Positions 38,498-47,501 of a stretch of 64,000 nucleotides of DNA are shown here, in pieces. A program made the translations under genes and the position numbers. Source of the DNA: Pseudoalteromonas sp. XMcav2-N (GTDB lineage Bacteria > Pseudomonadota > Gammaproteobacteria > Enterobacterales > Alteromonadaceae); assembly GCF_024124545.1 (NCBI RefSeq), contig NZ_JAMXSF010000005.1, forward strand, positions 1-64,000. Reading direction: 5' to 3'. The notes beneath the pieces are model-generated. The model did not search any database. It was not told the DNA's origin and was given only the letters and a program-made list of their open reading frames with translations. Each line of letters begins with the position of its first letter. Within the stretch, counting starts at the first letter, position 1.

Positions 38498-38728
38498 TTA
38501 CCAAAACACTTTGGTAACTTTGAGCCTGCCGCCATCGTTTTCACAGGTTGCACCCAGTGTCGGGTTGTAAGTCTGCGAAATTTTGAACCACAGTTGAACC
38601 TGATTACTGTCCAGGCATTGGAAGTGATAGTAGCGGAAATCCCCCGGGTTGCTGCCGCGGGCGTGAGTTGTGGTGCTGAGTGTAAACAAACAGGCTGCAA
38701 CAGCAGCCAAGGTCATAAGCTTTTTCAT
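38498..38728 (-). CDS. Small exported protein with two cysteines
   Basis: A 76-aa product. Signal peptide MKKLMTLAAVAACLFTLSTTTHA. The mature part is about 53 residues with two cysteines (FQCLDS and ATCEND), possibly a disulfide, and ends in an aromatic residue. The ATG at 38728 has SD GAAGGAAAC; a longer start at 38743 would overlap that signal. Family not recognised. Confidence 0.7.
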   Translation of the reverse strand: MKKLMTLAAVAACLFTLSTTTHARGSNPGDFRYYHFQCLDSNQVQLWFKISQTYNPTLGATCENDGGRLKVTKVFW

Positions 38729-39115
38729 TTTAGTTTCCTTCATACATTGTTTTGCTCCTTCCACAGATAACGACTTGTTTGTCATTTTATATCGTTAAAT
38801 GTGAACAAAATTAATAATACGTTACCAGCTCGGTTTTTGTCCACATACTAATTTTGTTCATAACATTCAAATGTCAGACTGATTTTTAAGTCGCAGATAT
38901 ATATAGCTATTTTTTCTTTTCTGCAATCAGTATGGCTATCTCAACTTGGTGTGATAAAGAAAACAGTGGCTGAAGAGTCAGTTTTTTTGCAAATTGATTC
39001 GTTTTTAGGTACGTTTAATTAGCACATAATAAACAAATCAAGAGTGCATAAGTGCAGAATAATAAAAAGCGCATATCTGTCATTGACAGCTTTACCTGAC
39101 CCAAGGAGGAAGCGA
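38729..39115. other. Divergent intergenic region
   Basis: AT-rich with no gene. It should contain the promoters of the small exported protein and of the DUF998 gene. The SD AAGGAGG at 39103-39109 belongs to the latter. Confidence 0.6.
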
Positions 39116-39721
39116 ATGTTTGAGTTCTTTGCAGCATTATTAGGCCTGGTTGCGTCCATCTGGATTACATTCGGTGTATACATTGCTGGTCGATTTTACC
39201 CCAACTACGATCACTTTAATCAGTTCTGCAGCGAACTGGGTGCGTCGGGAAGCCCGACACAAAAGTTGTCTCCCTGGATTAATAATTACCCACTGAGCGT
39301 GATGTTTGTGATTTTTGGCTGGCATGTGACTCAGCTGCCGGATGCGAGTATCGCGTTTTATATTACGGGCGGATTGATTGTGTTTCACGGTATAGGTACC
39401 TGGTTCGCTGGCTATTTCCCCATGGACAAAGACCCCTATACACTTACGCCGAGCCGACATTGTCAAATCCACTCAACGGCCGGTTCAGTCGTGATGTTAA
39501 CTTTGCTGGTTGCGCCCGTTATTATCACAATCAGTCCCGACTCCGAACTGATCACGCCGTGGTTTCGTGTATTCTCTGTTTCAGTGGTATTAGCATCGAT
39601 TTTTTTCACTATCAAGTTGGTTAAAGCATATAAAGCCAGGCAAGGGGCGGGTTTGTACCAGCGTTTGTCCTACTGGACTCAACTTATGTGGTTGAGTGTA
39701 TTTTCTTTGATGTTGGCGTAA
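39116..39721 (+). CDS. DUF998 membrane protein
   Basis: A 201-aa inner-membrane protein with five or six hydrophobic segments. HFNQFCSELGASGSPTQKL in the first loop and WFAGYFPMDKD with SRHCQIHSTAGSVVM in the middle are the DUF998 pattern. The start at 39116 is decided by the strong SD AAGGAGG seven bases upstream. Function of the family is unknown. Confidence 0.85.
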   Translation: MFEFFAALLGLVASIWITFGVYIAGRFYPNYDHFNQFCSELGASGSPTQKLSPWINNYPLSVMFVIFGWHVTQLPDASIAFYITGGLIVFHGIGTWFAGYFPMDKDPYTLTPSRHCQIHSTAGSVVMLTLLVAPVIITISPDSELITPWFRVFSVSVVLASIFFTIKLVKAYKARQGAGLYQRLSYWTQLMWLSVFSLMLA

Positions 39722-39762
39722 TGAATGGTGGTGCCCGGATAAAACATCGGGCACCTGCTGCT

Positions 39763-40347
39763 TTAACATTTTAGAGCTTCAACAACCAAAAATTCCCCTT
39801 CATGAGTGCTATGTACTGCGTGCGATAGTTGAGAAAAGCCACTGCCTTTGAGCAAGGCATTTATACCATCGAGCGCCTTTAATTGTGAATGTACCTCCAT
39901 ATCTCCCTCCGCTGGTGCATTGAGATCTTCACATAGCCATAGTCGACCACCTGATTTGAGCGCAGAGAAAACCAGTCCCATAGCGTAACTTGGGTTTTGC
40001 CAATGGTGGACGGAAAATGCGGCGATGACTAAGTCTTGCGTATTATCGGAGACATCCAGTGCTTCAGCACTGGCCTCAAAAAATTGCAGCTGAGCAAGTG
40101 ACAGCCCGGCTTTTTTCTGGCGCGCTTTTGCTAAAGCGATCATTTTAGGTGTGGGATCAAGTGCCGTGACGCGCACGTTAGCTGCAGACTGCGCCAGGCA
40201 CAGGCTTAAAAAGCCGCCACCACAGCCAATCTCTACGATGTTGCAACCGGGTTGCACTTTCGCAAGTTGCGGAATTTGCTGGTGGAACGCCAGCTCCCCC
40301 CATTGCTCGTCGTAGCTGACTGCATGTTCGTCATTCCAGTGGCTCAT
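39763..40347 (-). CDS. Class I SAM-dependent methyltransferase
   Basis: A 194-aa Methyltransf_11-type enzyme. Motif I NIVEIGCGGGFLSLCLAQ, acidic motif II TALDPTPKMI, and the DLVIAAFSVHHWQNP motif IV region. The start MSHWNDEHAVSYDEQW at 40347 has SD AGAGGAA. Substrate not predictable; the size and HHW motif resemble small-molecule methyltransferases. Confidence 0.85.
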   Translation of the reverse strand: MSHWNDEHAVSYDEQWGELAFHQQIPQLAKVQPGCNIVEIGCGGGFLSLCLAQSAANVRVTALDPTPKMIALAKARQKKAGLSLAQLQFFEASAEALDVSDNTQDLVIAAFSVHHWQNPSYAMGLVFSALKSGGRLWLCEDLNAPAEGDMEVHSQLKALDGINALLKGSGFSQLSHAVHSTHEGEFLVVEALKC

Positions 40348-40562
40348 AACTATTCCTCTTGTAACTTGTGGTATGGGATCAGTATGCAAGCAAGATGCAG
40401 GACAGAGCAGAGCGCAGTTTAAGCGAAAATCGGCTTATTCTAAGATTTGAGTATCGGCACAGTTTGTAACGTAAGAAATATTTACAGACACTTTTTTAGT
40501 CCACATTTTGACAAATTCCGTATTAACTAAAGAGACTAACAACACGGACTATGGATACGACA

Positions 40563-41402
40563 ATGAGAAAGCTTTTGATGGTGCTGGCGTTGCTCACAAT
40601 GACTGGCTGTTCAACTAAATTTATTTATAAAAACGCCGACTGGCTGAGCTATTGGTATCTTGATGACTATGTTTCGCTTACCGATGAACAGGAAGCGCAG
40701 TTTGACGAGCGCTTGCTTGCCTGGCTGGACTGGCATAAGTCACAGGAGCTGACACAGTACGCCCAGCAGCTTACTATGCTGAAATCAGATATAGAAAATG
40801 ACAAAATTACGCTGGAGCGGATTGGCTACCACCGTGCACAAATGCTTGAACATTGGCATCGCTTGCGCAACAAAGTGGTGCCAGATCTGGTCGAAATGGC
40901 CCCAATGCTCAGTGATGCGCAGGTCAGTGAACTATTTGATGAAATTGCCGAAGGAGAAGTTGAGCGGACAGAGAAAAGAGCAAAGCGTTCAGAGCAGAAA
41001 AAACACAAACGCTGGCTAAAAGAGCGTAAGAACAACCTTAAGCGCTGGATCGGTAGATTGTCTGCTGAACAGGAAGGGCGCATTGAGCAGTTGTATGATC
41101 AGCAAATCAGCACCGCTGCGTTATGGTCAGACTATCGCGCGCGCTATCAGGGAGAGCTCAGAGCTTTGTTTGCTCAGCCCGGGCGCGGTGATGTGTTCAA
41201 AGCCAGGCTGTCTGAGTTACTGATGGCTCCAGAAGTCTATCGTTCTGAGCAGCTGAACCTGGCTAATGAGCAAAATAGCAAAGCCAACCATCAATATTTG
41301 CTGGATGTATATCAAAGCCTCAGCGAAAAACAGAAAAAACGGCTGGTTGCGGAGTTGGATGACCTGATTGAGGATATCGAGTCTCTTGCTGAGGACGAGT
41401 AA
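40563..41402 (+). CDS. DUF6279 lipoprotein
   Basis: A 279-aa lipoprotein. Signal MRKLLMVLALLTMTGC with Cys 16 lipidated. The mature protein begins with the family's YKNADWLSYWYLDDYVSLT segment and is otherwise helical and charged (KRSEQKKHKRWLKERKNNLK). Position +2 Ser suggests outer-membrane sorting. An ATG four codons upstream (40551) is possible. Function unknown. Followed by a hairpin. Confidence 0.85.
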   Translation: MRKLLMVLALLTMTGCSTKFIYKNADWLSYWYLDDYVSLTDEQEAQFDERLLAWLDWHKSQELTQYAQQLTMLKSDIENDKITLERIGYHRAQMLEHWHRLRNKVVPDLVEMAPMLSDAQVSELFDEIAEGEVERTEKRAKRSEQKKHKRWLKERKNNLKRWIGRLSAEQEGRIEQLYDQQISTAALWSDYRARYQGELRALFAQPGRGDVFKARLSELLMAPEVYRSEQLNLANEQNSKANHQYLLDVYQSLSEKQKKRLVAELDDLIEDIESLAEDE

Positions 41403-41407
41403 TCACA

Positions 41408-41431
41408 AAGGCGACGCATATAGCGTCGCCT
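41408..41431. terminator. Hairpin between convergent genes
   Basis: AGGCGACGC-ATATA-GCGTCGCCT, a nine-bp perfect stem just after the DUF6279 stop. T run is poor (GACTTTCC), so efficiency is uncertain. Confidence 0.7.
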
Positions 41432-41450
41432 GACTTTCCTGCCTGCCAGA

Positions 41451-43628
41451 TTAATCCAACAGAGTCAGTTCGGTGACATTGCGTACACCAGGCTGACTCA
41501 TATAGTCATTTTTAACACCAGTTACACGCAGTTTTTTACCCAATAAAGCAGGGTTCAGCTGAGGGCTGTATGTCGCACGCTGTGATGATTCCAGCTTGAT
41601 GTACAGCTTGTTACCTGGCGCGTTTGGATCGCTCAGTTCCAGGGCGTAAATGTTGTTGATGGCTGAGGTAATGGTGCCAGCCACAACAACTGGCGTGCCA
41701 TTGCTTTTTGCCAGTACTTCGCTAACCGTCATATCCAGGTTAGGATCCGGGTCTGGTGAAGTTGACGACGCCTTGGCAATTTCAGAGACATTACGGATAC
41801 CAGGCTGGCTCATGTACGAGTCGCGCTTACCTGTGATCACCAAAGTCTCATCCAGTATGCTTGGGTTCAGTTGCGGGCTGAACTCGGCGCGCTGGCTGGA
41901 TTCAAGCTTGATGTTGATGGTGGTGCTGTCGTCAGATAAGTCAGACAGAACCAAAGCATAGATGCTGTTCAGCGGTGCTTTGACCTTACCGGTTAAAGTA
42001 ATGGTTTCACCCTGAGCGGTGGCCAACGCCTGAGAAACGGATAGCGCGCTCGGTGCGATAACCAAATCTGTAACGTAGCGGATCCCTGGTTCACCCATGT
42101 AGCTGTTGCGCTTGCCGGTCACTAACAGAGTTTTACCCAGAATTTCAGGGTTCAATTGCGGGTTGAAGTCAGCGCGTTGATTAGACTCTAACTTGACGTT
42201 GATGCTGACAGCCGGGTTATTTAAGTCTGTCAGTAGCAGGCCATAGATACCATTGACGGCGTCAGTTACTTTACCCTGAACAACTAACTCCGTGCCGGTT
42301 GTCGCCGCCAATGCGTCAGCAACAGACACCGCAGTGCCTGGTGTTGGATCCGGGTCAGGATCAGGGTCTACCTGGCCCTGGCCATACGGTGCATTGAAAG
42401 AGTTGTCTTTGTAGGTATCAGTATCCCATGGGTTAAAGCCGTTACTTGGATTACTCCAGGGTTGACCATTGTTGGGGTCGAACATTTCCTCAGAGGTCAT
42501 GGGGGTGGGCGTAACGCGACCTGGTGTGCGACCATTGGCACCATCGAAATGGGTGTAGCTTTCAGGTGTAGCCAGCCAGTTGATGATATTAACTGATAAG
42601 ACAGAGGCGTGACCTGGATCTGTCCAGCCCGGGTAAGTTTTTTTGGTGTTCCCGTTGTCCTGACGACGATATTTAGGAGTTGCATCTTCGATGGGGGAGG
42701 AGTCACCAATGAATGCTGCTTTACCAGCACCAGACTTAGCGATGGCAACGTAAGGGCCTTCGGCCTCGCCACCAAAATACAGACCAGAGTCTTTGGCATA
42801 TTTCCATTTAGTTGGATTGTCTGTTTCAGCAAAGTAAACCAGGCCTTTGGCTTTTTGACCATCAACGATGGCCAGAGTCGCACCTGCAGCCATTAAAATT
42901 GGCGCCACACCCTGGGTCAGGCCTTCGGTCTGATTCGCCGGCTCTACACCGCTGACACCTTGCTTATAGTCAACACCGTTAAAGCGAAAACGAATACCAA
43001 AGTTTTCTACCAGCCAGCCTTGCTGAGCACTCTTTGGGTTACGCCAGTCACCGTAGGCGCCGCCCAGATTATATTTGCTCAGATCTGAGCGGTTGTAGCC
43101 GTTGAAGACTTCGGTAGCATCCCAGGTGTTGAGGTTACGGTCCGCGTCATAGTGGTCGGCGATAAAGAAAATACCTTTACCCGTAGCAACGAAGGTTTCC
43201 AATGCCTGTTGCTCTGCAAGGGTAAAGGGACGGTTAGTTTCCGCGAGGACAAAAACATCGGCATGTTTGATGGCATCATAAGTTATGATGGCTTCGTTGG
43301 CCTGAGTTGAGATGTTGCGATCGTCATAAAAGCGAATTTTACCGTCATTGTTTAAATCGACGCCGCGATATTCTTCGACACGATAACCTTCAGCGACCAG
43401 GGCATCGGCAAAGTCAGAAAAGGCGCCGTCAATAACCCAGTCGGCATTACCTTCAACACCGCCGTGTGAGACGTCGAATAGTACGGTTTTGCCATTGCTT
43501 TGTTGTGCACTCGGTACTTTAACCGGTGCGGTATTGTTCCAGTTGTACGGTGTGGCAGCCTGCAAAGCAGTTGCTGATAGTGCAAACGCTACACCAAGGC
43601 CTAAGACTGTGAGTTTAGATAGTTTCAT
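41451..43628 (-). CDS. Large exported protein with GATase-like N-terminus and three DUF6359 repeats
   Basis: A 725-aa exported protein. Signal peptide MKLSKLTVLGLGVAFALSATALQA. The N-terminal part (about 25-330) has VLFDVSHGGVEGNADWVIDG, ADVFVLAETNRPFT and GIFFIADHYDADR, resembling a DUF4350/glutamine-amidotransferase-like Rossmann fold. The C-terminal part holds three copies of a domain of about 90 residues, each with an IYxLxLxD strand, KLES(N/S)QRA, FxPQLNP and a final YM(G/S)(E/Q)PGIRNV signature, the DUF6359 OB-like repeat. DPDPDPxP linkers separate them. Enzyme activity unknown. Confidence 0.8.
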   Translation of the reverse strand: MKLSKLTVLGLGVAFALSATALQAATPYNWNNTAPVKVPSAQQSNGKTVLFDVSHGGVEGNADWVIDGAFSDFADALVAEGYRVEEYRGVDLNNDGKIRFYDDRNISTQANEAIITYDAIKHADVFVLAETNRPFTLAEQQALETFVATGKGIFFIADHYDADRNLNTWDATEVFNGYNRSDLSKYNLGGAYGDWRNPKSAQQGWLVENFGIRFRFNGVDYKQGVSGVEPANQTEGLTQGVAPILMAAGATLAIVDGQKAKGLVYFAETDNPTKWKYAKDSGLYFGGEAEGPYVAIAKSGAGKAAFIGDSSPIEDATPKYRRQDNGNTKKTYPGWTDPGHASVLSVNIINWLATPESYTHFDGANGRTPGRVTPTPMTSEEMFDPNNGQPWSNPSNGFNPWDTDTYKDNSFNAPYGQGQVDPDPDPDPTPGTAVSVADALAATTGTELVVQGKVTDAVNGIYGLLLTDLNNPAVSINVKLESNQRADFNPQLNPEILGKTLLVTGKRNSYMGEPGIRYVTDLVIAPSALSVSQALATAQGETITLTGKVKAPLNSIYALVLSDLSDDSTTINIKLESSQRAEFSPQLNPSILDETLVITGKRDSYMSQPGIRNVSEIAKASSTSPDPDPNLDMTVSEVLAKSNGTPVVVAGTITSAINNIYALELSDPNAPGNKLYIKLESSQRATYSPQLNPALLGKKLRVTGVKNDYMSQPGVRNVTELTLLD

Positions 43629-43855
43629 CATCAATTCCCGTTGTGAATATCAACCAGACCTTCCACCTATGCTTTGTAAGCGCGCTCACTCAGAGAGTCA
43701 AATTGTCGCGAACGTCGCTAAACAATCGTATTTAACTCACCAAGTCGCCAAGCTTCCCTGGCAAGCACACAGTCCTTTGGCCGTAAAGTCGTGCACTGAG
43801 TTCAGGTGGTTGATATGAAGTTGCCGCATACTGCCTGTGATTACGGCGCGATATA

Positions 43856-43880
43856 AAAGCCACGCAAGTGCGTGGCTTTT
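43856..43880. terminator. Terminator downstream of the CpdB-like gene
   Basis: AAAAGCCACGCA-AG-TGCGTGGCTTTT, a long perfect stem flanked by A and T runs; serves the minus-strand gene ending at 43903. Confidence 0.9.
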
Positions 43881-43902
43881 AATTTGTTTATCGTTCTGAC
43901 AC

Positions 43903-46041
43903 TCAGTTTGCAGGCTGAGTCAGGTCGATTTGATAGATTGCAAAACCATCTTCTGTGGTTTGATTTAAAGGAGTGATATGGGCAAAGCGCGCACTGAATG
44001 CTGTTGCCTTATCCGACGGTGAGCTGTAAAACACAACGTTAGCTCCCGCGACCGGAGCAAATGACCAGTTGCCATCTGCGCTTGGGTCCATGCCGGTTTC
44101 AGGGGTTTTGTTTGACTGCAATGAAATATAATCAGCGACCACCTGACGGTTTTCATTTGGTGAGTCTACTGCGATTTTTTCACCAGAGATCCCCGGGAAG
44201 TTACCACCACCTGAAGCACGATAGTTATTGGTTGCCACCAGGAATACCTGTTCATCGGTTACCGGTTCGCCCTGATAGGTAAGCGCTTTAATACGATTAC
44301 CGTCAGACACCTTGTTACCCTTAGTGTCGTATCTTGCAGGCTCTGTGACATCTATCTGGTAGGTCACACCGTCCAGGACATCAAAGTTGTAAGACGGGAA
44401 ATCTGAATTTACCAGCACCTGAACCGCATCTGTGTTGGGTGTTATCTGGTTAAACTGACCCGCTGACATTTCCAGCCATTGTTTGACTTCAGCACCATTG
44501 AGTTTAAGTACTTTCAGCACGTTAGGATAAATATACAAGTCCGCCACATTGCGATAAGCGATGTCACCTTTATCAACCGCTGTGAAATCATCGGCGCCGC
44601 CCCGGCCAGCTCTGAAAGGGGCACCCGCTGAAAGGACCGGAAGGTCATCCAGTTCAGTCCCTTTTACAATGGCCTGTGTGTACCAAAGTTGCGCGTCGGT
44701 GACTATCTGGATAGACGGATCGTCGTTAACCAGTGCAAAGTAGCTGTTTACCTCGTCAGAGATTTTGGCAAACGGCTCATTAACCCAAGTTTTGGTTTCA
44801 TCGTGTGCGGCCATTGCCGCGTTTTCGACCTGTGCATCGTTAATGGCCAAAGACGTGACAGTGCGATCTGGGTTGGTGATAGAAATAGGTTCCAGCGTCG
44901 ACTGAGTGTCTTTTACCTGCCACCCGTCAGCACCGTATTCTAAGGTCATGTCGATGATACCCAGGTTATTACCCCAAAAACCGGGCATGACGGCCGCGAT
45001 GCCATTAATAGTACCTTTCTCATTGTCGACACCATGTTCTTCTAGGCCAGCATAGCGTGGACCCGGGAAGTTCGCATGGGCATGGCCAAACATGATGGCA
45101 TCAATGCCGTCGACTTTGGACAGGTAGTAGCTGGCGTTTTCAGCCAGAGGTTTTTTCTCTGCTGTTTCCAGTCCAGAGTGCGGAATAGCTACTATGATGT
45201 CTGCACCGGCTTCCTTCATTTTAGGCACATAGTGTTTGGCCATATCGACAATGTCTTTGGCTATGACCTGGCCTTCCAGATTGGCTTTGTCCCACTGCAT
45301 AATTTGTGGCGGCACAAAACCGATGTAACCGATTTTCAGTGTTTGTGTGTCGCCATTTTTATCAATTACCTGCTTGTCTTTAATGATGTAAGGGGTGAAC
45401 AGTGGTACATCGTTGTTTGGATCATCGTCACCATCATCTTTAAACACATTGGCTGAGATATACGGGAATTTGGCATCGTCTATGGCTTCGTCCAAAAACT
45501 CCAGGCCAAAGTTAAATTCATGGTTACCAATGTTGGCCACATCGTAATCCAGTGTGTTCATTGCACCATAAATCGGGTGGACTTCACCGTCTTTAAGGCC
45601 TTTAATTTTGGCCATATAGTCGCCAAGCGGGCTTCCCTGGATCAGGTCACCATTATCAACTAATACTGAGTTTGTAGCGGCTTCTCGTGCCTGACGGATC
45701 AAAGTGGCGGTTTTTACCAGACCGACCTTGTTGTCTTCTTTATTCGAGAAGTAGTTAAAGTTCATCAGGTTCGCATGTAGATCCGTTGTTTCCATGATGC
45801 GCAGTTCCAGTAAGGTGCCTTCGGCTATCGTGGGCTCTTCAGGTTCCTCAGGGTCTTTGTCATCATCCTTAGGCTTATCATCGTCTACCGGCTGCTTGTC
45901 ATCGGTCGGTTGTTTGTCTTCATCCGCCTGCTGTTCTTTAACCGGCGGCTTGATCACAACTTTGTTATCGTTATCTGAACAACCAGTGATCAATGCGGTT
46001 GTGCCGCAAAACATTGCGAGTGTTAGTAATTTTAATTTCAT
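43903..46041 (-). CDS. cpdB: 2',3'-cyclic-nucleotide phosphodiesterase/3'-nucleotidase-type lipoprotein
   Basis: A 712-aa lipoprotein. Lipobox ALITGC (Cys 21), then an Asp/Glu/Pro/Lys-rich linker (about 30-72). Metallophosphatase domain: METTDLHANLMNFNYF, VLVDNGDLIQGSP, NIGNHEFNFGLEFL, IPHSGLE and GHAHANFPG supply the dimetal ligands. The 5'-nucleotidase C-terminal domain has APFRAGRGG and ATNNYRASGGGNFPG. It hydrolyses 2',3'-cNMPs and 3'-nucleotides outside the cytosol, for phosphate/nucleoside scavenging. Anchored by lipid here, while E. coli CpdB is soluble periplasmic. Confidence 0.93.
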   Translation of the reverse strand: MKLKLLTLAMFCGTTALITGCSDNDNKVVIKPPVKEQQADEDKQPTDDKQPVDDDKPKDDDKDPEEPEEPTIAEGTLLELRIMETTDLHANLMNFNYFSNKEDNKVGLVKTATLIRQAREAATNSVLVDNGDLIQGSPLGDYMAKIKGLKDGEVHPIYGAMNTLDYDVANIGNHEFNFGLEFLDEAIDDAKFPYISANVFKDDGDDDPNNDVPLFTPYIIKDKQVIDKNGDTQTLKIGYIGFVPPQIMQWDKANLEGQVIAKDIVDMAKHYVPKMKEAGADIIVAIPHSGLETAEKKPLAENASYYLSKVDGIDAIMFGHAHANFPGPRYAGLEEHGVDNEKGTINGIAAVMPGFWGNNLGIIDMTLEYGADGWQVKDTQSTLEPISITNPDRTVTSLAINDAQVENAAMAAHDETKTWVNEPFAKISDEVNSYFALVNDDPSIQIVTDAQLWYTQAIVKGTELDDLPVLSAGAPFRAGRGGADDFTAVDKGDIAYRNVADLYIYPNVLKVLKLNGAEVKQWLEMSAGQFNQITPNTDAVQVLVNSDFPSYNFDVLDGVTYQIDVTEPARYDTKGNKVSDGNRIKALTYQGEPVTDEQVFLVATNNYRASGGGNFPGISGEKIAVDSPNENRQVVADYISLQSNKTPETGMDPSADGNWSFAPVAGANVVFYSSPSDKATAFSARFAHITPLNQTTEDGFAIYQIDLTQPAN

Positions 46042-46418
46042 AGTCCTGACTCTGTAATTGTTTCAGGGGCAGTACTATAGAAACCAAAAAAGACAAAGAG
46101 GCTAAGAATTAATGGCATCTCTGTGCCAGATATATGGCTAAAAAAAGACTTTTATTCTTCTGTTAACATTTTAAGCCACGACCGGTTTATTAAATTAAGT
46201 ATCTGATATTTATTAGGTAAATTCAGTTTTTCGAAAGCAATTCATGACTCTTTGTGAAATGACATTATTGATAAGAGTAAAGTGCAACAGGAGGGGATAA
46301 ATTCACAAAATGCTTTGCACTCCAGCACTGGGGCGCAAAGCAGGTGTATTTAAACAGTGTTCTGCCACTGTCATTATTGACAATTTTGTATGAGTAGAAA
46401 AGCGCCCGTTCTGAGCTA
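46042..46418. other. Intergenic region upstream of cpdB
   Basis: AT-rich, no gene seen. It should contain the cpdB promoter on the minus strand; I could not identify a Pho box or other operator. Confidence 0.6.
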
Positions 46419-47372
46419 TTATTTTGCTTTAGGCTGATAAAGTTGCTCTATTCCGGGAATGTTGAGTTCCCAGCGCGGCTTATGCTCGCCGATATAATGC
46501 CGTGCCGCGTCCAAAAATAATCGGGTTCTTACCGGCAGATCCCGGTGCGGGTAAACGGCATACACCGCGCTGTAATCGGGCAGGTTGACATGGGTCAGCA
46601 GGGGGACCAGCTGGTCGGTATCTACTCCGTCAGCAAAGAAGAAGGCCGGTGCGGTAAAAAACGCGGTGTGCGATAGTACTTTGCTCATCAGGGCCTCTGC
46701 ATCATTGGAGCGAAACACTGGCGTAATGGGTTGCTCCTGCGGCTTGCCATCTTCGTCGATATAGCTGATAGCTTCAAAGCGCAGGTGCGAGCTGCTGTAT
46801 GAGGCTGCGGGCAAGTCTGCCAGGTCGGCCATGGTCTTTGGCTCGCCATAGGTGTCGATAAAGCGTTGGGTTGCCAGGATCAGCATTTTATTACGGGCAA
46901 TTTTTCTGGCCACCAGAGAGGAGTCGCGGGGCTCACCAACCCGAAAGGCCAGATCGTATCCTTCTGAGATCATATCCACTACCCGGTCATCCATACGTAT
47001 CTCAACACTGACCTGAGGAAAGCGTTTCTGGAAATCGTTGATGACAGGCATCAGGTAATGTTGGCCGATATAGCTCGATGCGGTAATGCGCAATAAGCCC
47101 CTGGGCTCCTGGTGATAGTTTTCTGCCAGTTGCACCGTATCCTGTAATAGTAAGCGCAAGTCTGCGGCCTTTTTTACCATTTCAGCGCCGGCTGCGGTCA
47201 GGGAAAATGATCGGGTTGTGCGATTCAGTAACCGAACGCCCAGTTCTTCTTCGAGCTTGCCTATCTGTTTGGAGATCACTGAACGGTCTATATTTCTTAG
47301 TTCAGCTGCCTTAGAAAACGACCCCTGCTCAACAACTTCGAGCAACATAATCAACCGGCTGGTGGTATCCAT
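46419..47372 (-). CDS. LysR-family regulator divergent to an RND pump
   Basis: A 317-aa LysR protein. HTH segment SFSKAAELRNIDRSVISKQIGKLEEELGV (about 17-45) is followed by LNRTTRSFSLT and a substrate-binding domain (about 88-290; ITASSYIGQHYLMPVI). The start at 47372 (MDTTSRLIMLLEVVEQ) has SD AAAGGACA; an upstream start at 47390 is less likely. Its orientation, divergent from the efflux genes with a 129-base shared promoter region, suggests it controls the pump, the inducer being unknown. Confidence 0.9.
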   Translation of the reverse strand: MDTTSRLIMLLEVVEQGSFSKAAELRNIDRSVISKQIGKLEEELGVRLLNRTTRSFSLTAAGAEMVKKAADLRLLLQDTVQLAENYHQEPRGLLRITASSYIGQHYLMPVINDFQKRFPQVSVEIRMDDRVVDMISEGYDLAFRVGEPRDSSLVARKIARNKMLILATQRFIDTYGEPKTMADLADLPAASYSSSHLRFEAISYIDEDGKPQEQPITPVFRSNDAEALMSKVLSHTAFFTAPAFFFADGVDTDQLVPLLTHVNLPDYSAVYAVYPHRDLPVRTRLFLDAARHYIGEHKPRWELNIPGIEQLYQPKAK

Positions 47373-47501
47373 AATCTGTCCTTTCAACACAAAGAAAAGT
47401 TTATTGGTGCCATTCTGGCACTAATGTTTTTAAAAAACTACCATTTTTCTTCACGGTAATTCTTCGTACCATCATAGCAACTCATACTGTCGGAGAATGT
47501 C

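Noticed and set aside
38320..38517. Plus-strand frame of 65 codons
   Set aside because: No SD, crosses a hairpin and overlaps the end of the minus-strand exported-protein gene.
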